Assembly: GCA_002413385.1 (NCBI GenBank)
Contig: DHWW01000273.1
Coordinates: 3,213-24,177, forward strand
From: Granulicella sp. UBA5172
GTDB taxonomy: Bacteria > Acidobacteriota > Terriglobia > Terriglobales > Acidobacteriaceae
DNA length: 20,965 nucleotides
Direction: 5' to 3'
The notes under the pieces were generated by a model. It ran no database searches. It was not told where the DNA came from and saw nothing but the letters and a program-made list of their open reading frames with translations. How positions within the stretch are numbered: the first letter of the stretch is position 1; each line of letters opens with the position of its first letter. Both the position numbers and the translations under genes were made by a program. Shown here piece by piece: positions 9,800 through 15,229 of this stretch.

Positions 9800-9817
9800 C
9801 GACGGACGATAGCGACG
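9792..9817. repeat. Perfect 13-bp tandem duplication over the mqnP stop codon
   Basis: The unit GACGATAGCGACG occurs at 9792-9804 and again at 9805-9817 with no mismatch. The first copy contains the TAG stop of mqnP (9797-9799). The duplication does not alter the protein. Confidence 0.8.
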
Positions 9818-9827
9818 TGAGACAGAA

Positions 9828-9852
9828 AGAGGCCCGCGCGAAGCGGACCTCT
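9828..9852 (-). terminator. Probable Rho-independent terminator of the csbD-like gene
   Basis: Inverted repeat AGAGGCCCGC / GCGGACCTCT with a 5-nt loop. Read on the - strand, the single non-matching position becomes a G-U wobble and the loop is UUCGC, a UUCG-like stable loop. The hairpin is followed by a pyrimidine-rich stretch with only a short T run. It lies 22 nt past the csbD stop, and mqnP ends on the other side, so it may serve both convergent genes. Confidence 0.6.
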
Positions 9853-9874
9853 ACTGATGCCGTGCATAGATTGA

Positions 9875-10219
9875 TTATTTGCTGTGTTCTGCCCGGTGGT
9901 TGGCGATGCTTTCCTGGATCTGGTCTTTGACGTTTTGTGCGGTCGAGGTAATCGACTCGCGGACGTCATGCGCTTTGTGCCCGGTCTCGTTTTCGTGACG
10001 TGCACGGGCGCTGTCCGCGCTCCTGCCAGCATCTGCGGTTGCGTCGCTGACGGCTGCTTTCACTGATCCCCAGGCTTGCTCGGCCTGCCCCTTCACCTGC
10101 TGGGCAGCGCCTTCGTTGGCGACCTTGTCATTGTGGGTGACTTCGCCGATCGACTGCTTGACCTTGCCGGCGACTTCGTCGATTTTTCCCGAGATTTTGT
10201 TTTCCGTTGCTGTGCTCAT
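9875..10219 (-). CDS. CsbD family stress-response protein
   Basis: 114-residue hydrophilic, Ala/Lys/Glu/Gln-rich protein. The N-terminal half shows the CsbD pattern: NKISGKIDEVAGKVKQSIGEV, then NEGAAQQVKGQAEQAWGSVK. The second half is a charged, helix-prone tail (RARHENETGHKAHDVRESI) that makes it longer than a typical 60-70 residue CsbD protein. CsbD proteins are induced by general stress; their molecular role is unknown. The start at 10219 is chosen because AAAGGA lies 8-13 nt upstream and the CsbD homology begins there; an ATG at 10240 would add seven residues but falls before that site. A strong hairpin (10241-10269) sits just upstream of the ribosome-binding site, suggesting control at the mRNA level. 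Confidence 0.85.
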   Translation of the reverse strand: MSTATENKISGKIDEVAGKVKQSIGEVTHNDKVANEGAAQQVKGQAEQAWGSVKAAVSDATADAGRSADSARARHENETGHKAHDVRESITSTAQNVKDQIQESIANHRAEHSK

Positions 10220-10240
10220 AGCCTGAATTCCTTTCATCAA

Positions 10241-10269
10241 GCGACGGCTTCTTTGAGGGAAGCCGTCGC
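10241..10269 (-). promoter_or_regulatory. 11-bp perfect stem-loop in the csbD leader
   Basis: GCGACGGCTTC (10241-10251) pairs perfectly with GAAGCCGTCGC (10259-10269) around a 7-nt loop. Neither side is followed by a T run, so it is a poor intrinsic terminator. On the - strand it ends about 8 nt before the AAAGGA ribosome-binding site of csbD, so it probably protects or structures the 5' leader, or ends the upstream micropeptide message. Which of these applies cannot be told from sequence. Confidence 0.55.
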
Positions 10270-10284
10270 GGATAGCTTGACGCT

Positions 10285-10323
10285 GGTGTCTGATTGTTTT
10301 GGTGTCTGGGTTGATTCGGTGTC
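10285..10323. repeat. Three GGTGTC hexamers spaced 16 and 17 bp apart
   Basis: GGTGTC occurs at 10285-10290, 10301-10306 and 10318-10323; the first two copies share the longer GGTGTCTG. On the - strand these read GACACC, and the most upstream one overlaps a perfect TTGACA (10320-10325) that could be a -35 box for csbD, although no good -10 box follows at 16-18 bp. The spacing of about one and a half helical turns is compatible with a regulator site. Confidence 0.4.
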
Positions 10324-10350
10324 AAAGTTGTAGCTGGGAGAGAGCGCTGC

Positions 10351-10497
10351 TTATAGACCGCGTCGTCCAGATAGCAGGTTGAAGATAAGAACGATGACGG
10401 CGAGGACAAGCAGAATGTGGATGAGTCCGCCGCCGATGTGGAGGCTGAAGCCAAGAAGCCAAAGGATGACGAGAATGACGATGATCGTCCAAAGCAT
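10351..10497 (-). CDS. 48-residue lmo0937-type membrane micropeptide
   Basis: A very small gene. The product begins MLWTIIVILVILWLLGFSLH, continues through a glycine hinge (IGGGLIHI) to a second hydrophobic stretch (LLVLAVIVLIFNLLSG) and ends RRGL. This is the pattern of the lmo0937 family of small membrane proteins: two hydrophobic segments around H-x-GGG, with a basic C-terminus. The function is unknown; in my experience of genomes, members often sit beside CsbD or other stress genes, as here. GGAG lies 9 nt before the ATG at 10497. A candidate promoter lies at 10561-10590. It precedes csbD by 131 nt on the same strand. Confidence 0.8.
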   Translation of the reverse strand: MLWTIIVILVILWLLGFSLHIGGGLIHILLVLAVIVLIFNLLSGRRGL

Positions 10498-10560
10498 AAA
10501 AGTGTTCTCCGATCGAAGTAGAACCACGCTGAAGTTTCGCCAACAGCCTCATGGGTGTTC

Positions 10561-10590
10561 GTTATGGTAAGGTGCCGGGTAGAGCGTCAA
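10561..10590 (-). promoter_or_regulatory. Candidate sigma-70 type promoter for the micropeptide gene
   Basis: On the - strand, TTGACG (10585-10590, 5 of 6 matches to TTGACA) and CATAAC (10561-10566, 4 of 6 to TATAAT) are separated by 18 bp. It points to the gene starting at 10497 and would give a leader of roughly 55 nt. It lies in the divergent gap shared with pheA. Confidence 0.4.
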
Positions 10591-10636
10591 GGTTGTCCTG
10601 TGGGTGGGAGAATGTTAATGAAAGTGCAGGAGAACG

Positions 10637-11500
10637 ATGCATCGAGATATGGAACAAGCTGAAGGCAACCAAACGGAACTGCGCCGCATTGCGATCCAGG
10701 GGGAGCGCGGATCGAACAGCCACATGGCGGCCCTGGAGATGTTGGGAGAGGTCGAGGTGGTGCCGTGCAGTGTCTCGGCTGAGGTGATCGATGCCGTGGT
10801 GTCGCAACGCGTCGATGCTGCGGTCCTGCCGATCGAAAACAGCCTGCATGGATCGGTTGCGGAGCACTACGATCTGTTGCTCGAGCATCCGGTGCGCATC
10901 GACGGCGAGAGCCTGCTGCGCATCCGCCATAACCTGATTGCAGCGCCCGGCGTCAAGCTGGAGGATGTTCGCAACGTGCTGTCGCATCCGGTGGCGCTGT
11001 CGCAGTGCCGGAGGTTTCTTGCGGGACTTACTCAGGCGAAGTCAGTGCCGTTCTATGACACGGCAGGCAGCGTGAAACATCTGATGGAAGCGGGTTTACG
11101 CGATACGGCGGGCGTGGCTCCAGATCTGGCGGCGAAGGAGTATGGCGCGGTGGTGCTGGTGGCGGGCATCGAGGACCACGCGCAGAATTACACGCGCTTT
11201 CATCTATTGCGACGGTCTGCGGATGCTCGCCCCGGAGGCTTACCCGCGCCCAATAAACTAAGTCTCGCCTTTGCCGTGGAGCATCGGCCCGGAACGCTGG
11301 TGGCAGCTCTTGAACGGCTGCGCGATGCGGGCGTTGATCTGACCAAGATCGAGTCGCGGCCAGTCCCGGGAAGGCCATGGGAGTATGTCTTCTATGTGGA
11401 TCTGCGATTTGCCGACGACGCGATGGCTGACCGCGCGGTGCTGTCGCTCGCACCCCACTGCAGCATGGTGAAAGAGCTGGGCAGGTATGCCGCAGCCTAA
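10637..11500 (+). CDS. pheA: Prephenate dehydratase, monofunctional, with ACT domain
   Basis: 287 residues. Converts prephenate to phenylpyruvate in phenylalanine synthesis, in the cytoplasm. The dehydratase domain (about 17-193) shows VLPIENSLHGSV (63-74), LSHPVALSQCRRF, YDTAGSVKHLM, and the catalytic T186-R187-F188 within NYTRFHLL. The ACT domain (about 208-283) carries RPGTLVAAL and the phenylalanine-binding ESRPVPG motif (239-245), so feedback inhibition by phenylalanine is expected. The usual GALV is GTLV here, a mild change. There is no chorismate mutase domain, unlike the E. coli P-protein. AGGAG lies 4-8 nt before ATG 10637. A hairpin covers the stop codon, and the gene converges on the hisC remnant. 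Confidence 0.94.
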   Translation: MHRDMEQAEGNQTELRRIAIQGERGSNSHMAALEMLGEVEVVPCSVSAEVIDAVVSQRVDAAVLPIENSLHGSVAEHYDLLLEHPVRIDGESLLRIRHNLIAAPGVKLEDVRNVLSHPVALSQCRRFLAGLTQAKSVPFYDTAGSVKHLMEAGLRDTAGVAPDLAAKEYGAVVLVAGIEDHAQNYTRFHLLRRSADARPGGLPAPNKLSLAFAVEHRPGTLVAALERLRDAGVDLTKIESRPVPGRPWEYVFYVDLRFADDAMADRAVLSLAPHCSMVKELGRYAAA

Positions 11501-11518
11501 GACGGCCACGGCATACCT
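11483..11518. terminator. Long hairpin over the pheA stop codon, possible bidirectional terminator
   Basis: AGGTATGCCG (11483-11492) and CGGCATACCT (11509-11518) are a perfect 10-bp inverted repeat. Inside it, GCC (11495-11497) and GGC (11504-11506) add a short upper stem around a 6-nt loop. The structure includes the last pheA codons and stop and lies just before the end of the convergent hisC remnant. No T run follows on either strand, so a termination role is only plausible. Confidence 0.45.
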
Positions 11519-11523
11519 CAGGC

Positions 11524-11790
11524 TCACGCGGAGACGGGGCCGCTCATGACTTTGTGGAACGCGTTCTGGAAGACGGCCATCTCGTGTGGCGTGCCTACCG
11601 TGATGCGCACGTAATTGGGCCAGATGGGCCAGCTGCGGCCGATGTACACATCCTGCTTCTGCATCGCGGCCATCACCTGGCGGCCGGGGCGGTCGGTGTC
11701 GATCATGAAGCAGTTGGATACCGAGGGGATGTACTTGCAGCCATTGCTGTCGAGCCATTTGAACGTGGCCCACTTCCTGCAGAGATTGCC
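11524..11790 (-). pseudogene. hisC: 3' remnant of a histidinol-phosphate-type aminotransferase
   Basis: Only the last 88 codons of a fold-type I PLP aminotransferase remain. Readable homology runs from WATFKWLDSNGCKYIPSVSN through CFMIDTDRPG, QDVYIGRSWPIWPNYVRITV and GTPHEMAVFQNAFHKVM, the small C-terminal domain with the conserved (I/V)RVT(V/I)G-type motif. A full enzyme has about 350-380 residues; the PLP lysine and the whole large domain are missing. The frame is closed upstream by TAA at 11791-11793, next to a T-run terminator, so there is no promoter or start for the full product; the first internal ATG (11706) would give a useless 60-mer. A 5' deletion joined this tail to the terminator of the upstream - strand gene. 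An unrelated function for the fragment is unlikely. Confidence 0.78.
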
Positions 11791-11798
11791 TTAAAGCG

Positions 11799-11825
11799 AA
11801 AAAACCCGCTCCGGGGAGGTGGGCT
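11799..11825 (-). terminator. Intrinsic terminator with six T residues
   Basis: On the - strand, AGCCC (11825-11821) pairs with GGGTT, an inner CTC/GAG pairing tightens the loop, and six T residues follow (11804-11799). It should end transcripts of the membrane protein gene that stops at 11899. The T run lies 6 nt before the TAA that closes the hisC remnant. Confidence 0.6.
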
Positions 11826-11856
11826 CTTTCGATGAAGCAGACAGATATTGCTCAGA

Positions 11857-11878
11857 CCCATCAACACTCGATGATGGG
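11857..11878. repeat. 7-bp inverted repeat downstream of the small membrane protein gene
   Basis: CCCATCA (11857-11863) and TGATGGG (11872-11878) flank an 8-nt loop. It lies between the stop of the 92-residue membrane protein and its terminator. There is no T run, so it may be a 3'-UTR stem. Nothing else recognisable occurs in 11826-11898. Confidence 0.4.
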
Positions 11879-11898
11879 CCGTGGACGCGCAGAAGACT

Positions 11899-12177
11899 CT
11901 AGGAGCGCGACTTAGCGACGAGCTGTGCTACCCAGACGCCGAAGACGAGAACGCTGATCAGCGCTGCGGCTCCACCAACCCCAGTGCAGATGGGTTGGAT
12001 GAAATTGACGCGGCGGATAATCTCATCGTTCTCTTCCTGTGCGTTTGGAAGAGCGTTTTCACTGAGGAAAAGCTGGTCAGTTTCATGTTGCGTGAGGTGC
12101 CCGCGATAGACCATCAGACCGACGAAGGCGGTGACGAAGACACCCCAAATTGCGGCCATGATTGATAGCGTGTTCAT
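11899..12177 (-). CDS. 92-residue hypothetical membrane protein, two membrane segments
   Basis: Not recognised as a named family. From ATG 12177 it has a first membrane segment (about 4-22, LSIMAAIWGVFVTAFVGLMVY), a hydrophilic acidic stretch with HLTQHETDQLFLSENALPNAQEEND, then IIRRVNFIQP and a second, glycine-containing membrane segment (about 63-87, GVGGAAALISVLVFGVWVAQLV), ending in basic residues KSRS. The start is chosen for GGGG(A) about 9 nt upstream; an ATG at 12255 would add 26 residues in front of that site. It faces the same way as the 54-residue membrane protein upstream and ends before the 11799-11825 terminator. The hydrophobic pattern and ribosome-binding site support a real gene; the function is unknown. 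Confidence 0.68.
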   Translation of the reverse strand: MNTLSIMAAIWGVFVTAFVGLMVYRGHLTQHETDQLFLSENALPNAQEENDEIIRRVNFIQPICTGVGGAAALISVLVFGVWVAQLVAKSRS

Positions 12178-12327
12178 GATTGTATTCCCCAGAATGAGTG
12201 ATGTACTGGTCCAAAGTGCTACAAGGTTCCACAATTGCATGAGTCCTTGTCGCACGGAGAGCCGGTTGGATGAAGCATACTCCCGGAAGTGAACTACGGT
12301 GAAGGACTTCGGGGTGCTTATTTTGAT

Positions 12328-12492
12328 TCACAGCATGTGGAAAAGGATGGCCCCGCCAATAAAAAATGCCAGGAGGATCAGGGTGAACATCCCCAGAATG
12401 AACCAGGCCGCACGTTGACGGGTCTGCTCGGTAGGCTCGGTGATCCCAAACGTTCTGAAAAATGCACCGGCAAGGGCTTCAAGAAGTCGCAT
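12328..12492 (-). CDS. 54-residue single-pass membrane micropeptide, hypothetical
   Basis: A short N-terminal amphipathic part (MRLLEALAGAFFRTFGIT), a charged connector (EPTEQTRQRAAW) and one C-terminal membrane helix (about 31-53, FILGMFTLILLAFFIGGAIL), ending FHML. No family recognised. The sequence has coherent membrane-protein character and ends in TGA at 12328-12330. There is no clear Shine-Dalgarno before ATG 12492, and the same frame stays open upstream for about 23 codons without a better start, which weakens the call. It lies 150 nt upstream of the 92-residue membrane protein on the same strand and diverges from the Fe-S carrier gene. Probably real, but this is the least certain gene in the list. 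Confidence 0.5.
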   Translation of the reverse strand: MRLLEALAGAFFRTFGITEPTEQTRQRAAWFILGMFTLILLAFFIGGAILFHML

Positions 12493-12681
12493 ATCTTGAG
12501 GATACGCGCCGTGATTGGGGAACGTAAGGGTATCCGGTAAAGAATCGATGGCCGCGAATCAGCATCCAATTCAAGTAGCTTCCGGAGTATGCTTGCTGTA
12601 GGCAACACCGAAGACTAAACTGATAAGTGTGTCTGGAAAAGACTTTCAGCTCACCCGAATTCCCTAAGGAGAATGACACCC

Positions 12682-13068
12682 ATGGCTACTGCTGCCGTCA
12701 ATCCCACCGTAGAAGTTGTGAACGCGCCCGAGGCTCCCTCAGCACCCGTGGTGCTTACGCCCTCGGCGATCGCCAAGGTGAAAGAGATTATGGCCACGCA
12801 GGATCCCGTTCCCGCAGGTCTCCGTATTGGAGTGGTCGGTGGAGGATGCTCGGGGTTCCAATACTCGATGTCCTTTGAGAACGCCGCTGGGATGATGGAC
12901 AAGATTGTGCGCGTGGAAGATCTGAAGGTCTTCGTCGACGCGACCAGCGCGATGTACCTGAACGGCTGCACAGTGGACTACGTGGAGACCCTTGAGGCCG
13001 CCGGGTTTAAGTTCGAAAACTCCCAGGTGAAGTCGACCTGCGGTTGCGGATCCAGCTTCAGCGTGTAG
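12682..13068 (+). CDS. A-type iron-sulfur carrier (IscA/ErpA/HesB family)
   Basis: 128 residues. Accepts or delivers an Fe-S cluster to target enzymes in the cytoplasm. The three ligand cysteines are present: C56 in GGGCSGFQY, and C120 and C122 in STCGCGSSF. The core (about 24-128) includes LTPSAIAKVKEIM, GLRIGVVGGG, VFVDATSAMYLNG and VDYVETLEAAGFKFENS. The first 23 residues are a low-complexity Ala/Pro/Val extension absent from most members. ATG 12682 is chosen because AAGGAG (12666-12671) sits 10 nt before it; the in-frame ATG 12673 is only 1 nt from that site. No isc or suf neighbours are present, so ErpA versus IscA cannot be decided. A strong terminator follows. Confidence 0.92.
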   Translation: MATAAVNPTVEVVNAPEAPSAPVVLTPSAIAKVKEIMATQDPVPAGLRIGVVGGGCSGFQYSMSFENAAGMMDKIVRVEDLKVFVDATSAMYLNGCTVDYVETLEAAGFKFENSQVKSTCGCGSSFSV

Positions 13069-13087
13069 TTGACGGATTTTGTTTTAG

Positions 13088-13117
13088 CAAAGCCCCACCG
13101 AAGTCGGTGGGGCTTTG
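13088..13117 (+). terminator. Rho-independent terminator after the Fe-S carrier gene
   Basis: CAAAGCCCCACCG (13088-13100) and CGGTGGGGCTTTG (13105-13117) form a perfect 13-bp stem with a 4-nt AAGT loop. TTTT precedes and TTTGTTC follows, so it may work in both directions. It lies 19 nt after the stop codon. Nothing further is seen between it and 13223. Confidence 0.85.
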
Positions 13118-13223
13118 TTCGTCTGTGGTCAGTTTCCGGTTTGATCGCCTCTCGCGTCCGAGACGGATGCTACGTACAAGCGAGAGAAAAGATCCGCGCA
13201 GGTTGAGATCGCAATCGCGGAGG

Positions 13224-13676
13224 CTATCCTGGATAACCACCTTTGATGTAGCCCTCCAATTCCAGAATGGTTTTCGCCTGACCCGAAATCACCCACTTCA
13301 CCAGGTCGCCAATGGAAATCACTCCCACCACCGTTTCATCCCACAGTACCGGGAGATGGCGAATGTGGTGTCGGGTCATGAGGGCCATGCATTCATCCAC
13401 AGTGTGCAGGGGACTGACAAAGATCACCGGGCTCGTCATCATCTCTTGGACCTTGGTTTCTCTGGAATGCTTGCCGATCAGGATTCCTTTCCGCGCATAG
13501 TCGCGCTCCGACAGGATACCGGCCACCCGGTTGTTGGAAAGCACCAGCAAGGCGCCGACATCGTGCTCGGCCATCTTCTTGAGCGCTTCGTAGACGGACT
13601 GCTCAGGTGCAATCGACAGAATCCTGCTTTCGTCTTTGTTCTTCAGCACCAGCGCAATCGTGTCGGAGCTCTTCAT
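13224..13676 (-). CDS. Tandem CBS-domain protein
   Basis: 150-residue protein that is almost entirely a Bateman module: CBS1 about 7-65 ([34 protein letters not shown]) and CBS2 about 74-131 ([43 protein letters not shown]). Such stand-alone pairs bind adenine nucleotides and act as energy or stress sensors; the partner is unknown. There are no membrane segments and no fused effector. The start at 13676 is chosen because AGGAGG lies 4 nt upstream; the frame stays open upstream to 13820, but that part is not CBS-like. The neighbours are not functionally linked, and the gene diverges from the pilus operon. Confidence 0.88.
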   Translation of the reverse strand: MKSSDTIALVLKNKDESRILSIAPEQSVYEALKKMAEHDVGALLVLSNNRVAGILSERDYARKGILIGKHSRETKVQEMMTSPVIFVSPLHTVDECMALMTRHHIRHLPVLWDETVVGVISIGDLVKWVISGQAKTILELEGYIKGGYPG

Positions 13677-13998
13677 TGTCCCTCCTGATTCTTCGTGGCA
13701 ACGTATCGTTTTGTGTGGCTCATTCCGGGCGCAATCGAACTCCTTCGATCTGGCACGTGGAGAATATAGTCCATCCAGATCGCGAGAGAACAGTACCGAA
13801 GTGGATCTGGGCCTTTGCACGGATAGAAACGGGGTTTGGCTGAACTCTGCTGGCTACACCCTGTCGGAAGAGAGATAACCGCTGAATCGTCGGTTATTTG
13901 GAAACTGCTCGCCACCTGTTAATTGTGTGGACGCAAAACGGCGATCAGAGCGTCTAAGATGACTGAGAGTACACATTTTTTTGAGCTGAAATGACAGC
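13677..13998. other. Divergent intergenic region between the CBS gene and the pilus operon
   Basis: 322 bp without a credible gene. It should hold promoters for both directions, but I could not find a convincing -35/-10 pair on either strand. Visible elements are a 7-bp inverted repeat ATAACCG / CGGTTAT (13875-13881 and 13891-13897) and a 7-T tract (13976-13982) just before pilC. Short overlapping reading frames here have no protein-like character. Confidence 0.5.
13875..13897. promoter_or_regulatory. Inverted repeat upstream of pilC, possible operator
   Basis: ATAACCG and CGGTTAT flank a 9-nt spacer, 102 nt before the pilC start. The 16-bp centre spacing and dyad symmetry would suit a dimeric regulator, but a single occurrence gives little weight. 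Confidence 0.3.
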
Positions 13999-15192
13999 AT
14001 GAACGAATTTATCGTTAGACTTGCCGACGAACGTGGACGTGTACAGGAGCAGACGCACGCCGCTGCGACGGCGGAGGAGCTGCGCGCTCGGTTTACGCAG
14101 GCCGGCTACCTGGTCTATTCGGTCAAGCCGCGTTCGACGATTGGGCGGGCAGCCAAGAAAAAGATCAAGCTGGACATGTTTCTGATCTTCAACCAGCAGT
14201 TTTTGACGCTGATTCGCGCCGGGTTGCCGATTTTGAGCTCGCTGGACCTGCTGGCGCGGAGGCAAAAGGACCCCAGCTTCCGCGCGCAACTCGAGGATGT
14301 TGGAGCGAGGGTGAAGACCGGCCAGTCAATCTCTGAGGCGTTCGACGCGCAGGGCACCGTGCCTCTGGTCTACACGACGACGCTGCTCGCTGGCGAGCGC
14401 TCGGGCAACCTCGAAGAGGTGCTGCAGCGCTACCTCGACTTCCAGCGCGTCTCTCTGACCTTCCGCAAGAAGCTGAAGGCGTCGCTGATCTATCCAGCCT
14501 TCCTGGTCGTGATGGTCCTCGGGCTGTTCACCTTCCTGATCACATTTGTGGTGCCGCGGTTTGCCTCGCTCTATGACCAACTGGGAACGAAGCTGCCGGA
14601 GATGACACTGCTGCTGCTGGCGCTGGGTCAGAATGTGCAGCACTACGGTCTGCTTGTTTTGCCGGTGCTGGTGTTCATCGGCTTTCTGATTGTGCGCTGG
14701 AGTAAGAGCGAGGCGGGCGCCGACCTGATTGACCGCGTTCGAATCAAAACACCCGTGCTCGGAACTGTGTGGCTGAAATATCAGGTCGGGCTGTTTTCGC
14801 GAACCCTGGCGACCCTGCTTACCGGAGGTTTACCTCTCGTCCCGAGTCTCGAGACGGCGGCGCGCTCCATTGAATCCAGGCAGATTGCGAAGGCCGTCTA
14901 CGCGTCCGTCGAGACGGTGCGCGAGGGCAAGGGATTGTCGGTCAGCCTGGACCGGACGGGAGTCTTTCCCGAGCTGTCCATCGAGATGATTGAGGTGGGT
15001 GAGAGCACCGGTGCGCTGCCGCAGATGTTGAACTCGGTTGCGGAATTTTTCGAGGAAGACGTCCAGACGTCGCTCGCCGCGATCATGAGCCTCATCGAAC
15101 CGGTAATTTTGATTGTGATGGGCGTGGTCGTCGTCATCGTATTGATTGCACTCTATATGCCGATATTCAGTTTGAACGGCGTAGGCGGGTAG
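13999..15192 (+). CDS. pilC: Type IV pilus / type II secretion inner-membrane platform protein (PilC/GspF)
   Basis: 397 residues, the usual length for PilC/GspF. The N-terminal cytoplasmic part (1-60) includes AEELRARFTQAGYLVYSV. Two T2SSF domains follow: the first about 64-187 with FNQQFLTLIRAGLPILSSL and GERSGNLEEVL, the second about 265-388 with LFSRTLATLLTGGLPLVPSL and GESTGALPQML. Membrane helices are at about 163-185, 216-234 and 364-388. The protein is the membrane platform driven by the PilB ATPase during pilus or pseudopilus assembly. The Shine-Dalgarno is weak (GAG about 13 nt upstream); the ATG at 13991 is out of frame and stops at once. It is the first gene of the operon; pilB starts within 40 nt of its stop. 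Confidence 0.93.
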   Translation: MNEFIVRLADERGRVQEQTHAAATAEELRARFTQAGYLVYSVKPRSTIGRAAKKKIKLDMFLIFNQQFLTLIRAGLPILSSLDLLARRQKDPSFRAQLEDVGARVKTGQSISEAFDAQGTVPLVYTTTLLAGERSGNLEEVLQRYLDFQRVSLTFRKKLKASLIYPAFLVVMVLGLFTFLITFVVPRFASLYDQLGTKLPEMTLLLLALGQNVQHYGLLVLPVLVFIGFLIVRWSKSEAGADLIDRVRIKTPVLGTVWLKYQVGLFSRTLATLLTGGLPLVPSLETAARSIESRQIAKAVYASVETVREGKGLSVSLDRTGVFPELSIEMIEVGESTGALPQMLNSVAEFFEEDVQTSLAAIMSLIEPVILIVMGVVVVIVLIALYMPIFSLNGVGG

Positions 15193-15229
15193 TCGCCGCG
15201 CCCAATCTTGTTTTTAGCGAGTGAAACTT

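Noticed and set aside
12479..12679. 66-codon frame on the - strand upstream of the Fe-S carrier gene
   Set aside because: Its translation is Arg/Ser-rich without pattern, and its start overlaps the carrier gene's ribosome-binding site; the other frame with a membrane helix is the better candidate.
13740..13760. TGGCACG sequence resembling a sigma-54 -24 box upstream of pilC
   Set aside because: The required GC at -12 with correct spacing is missing.
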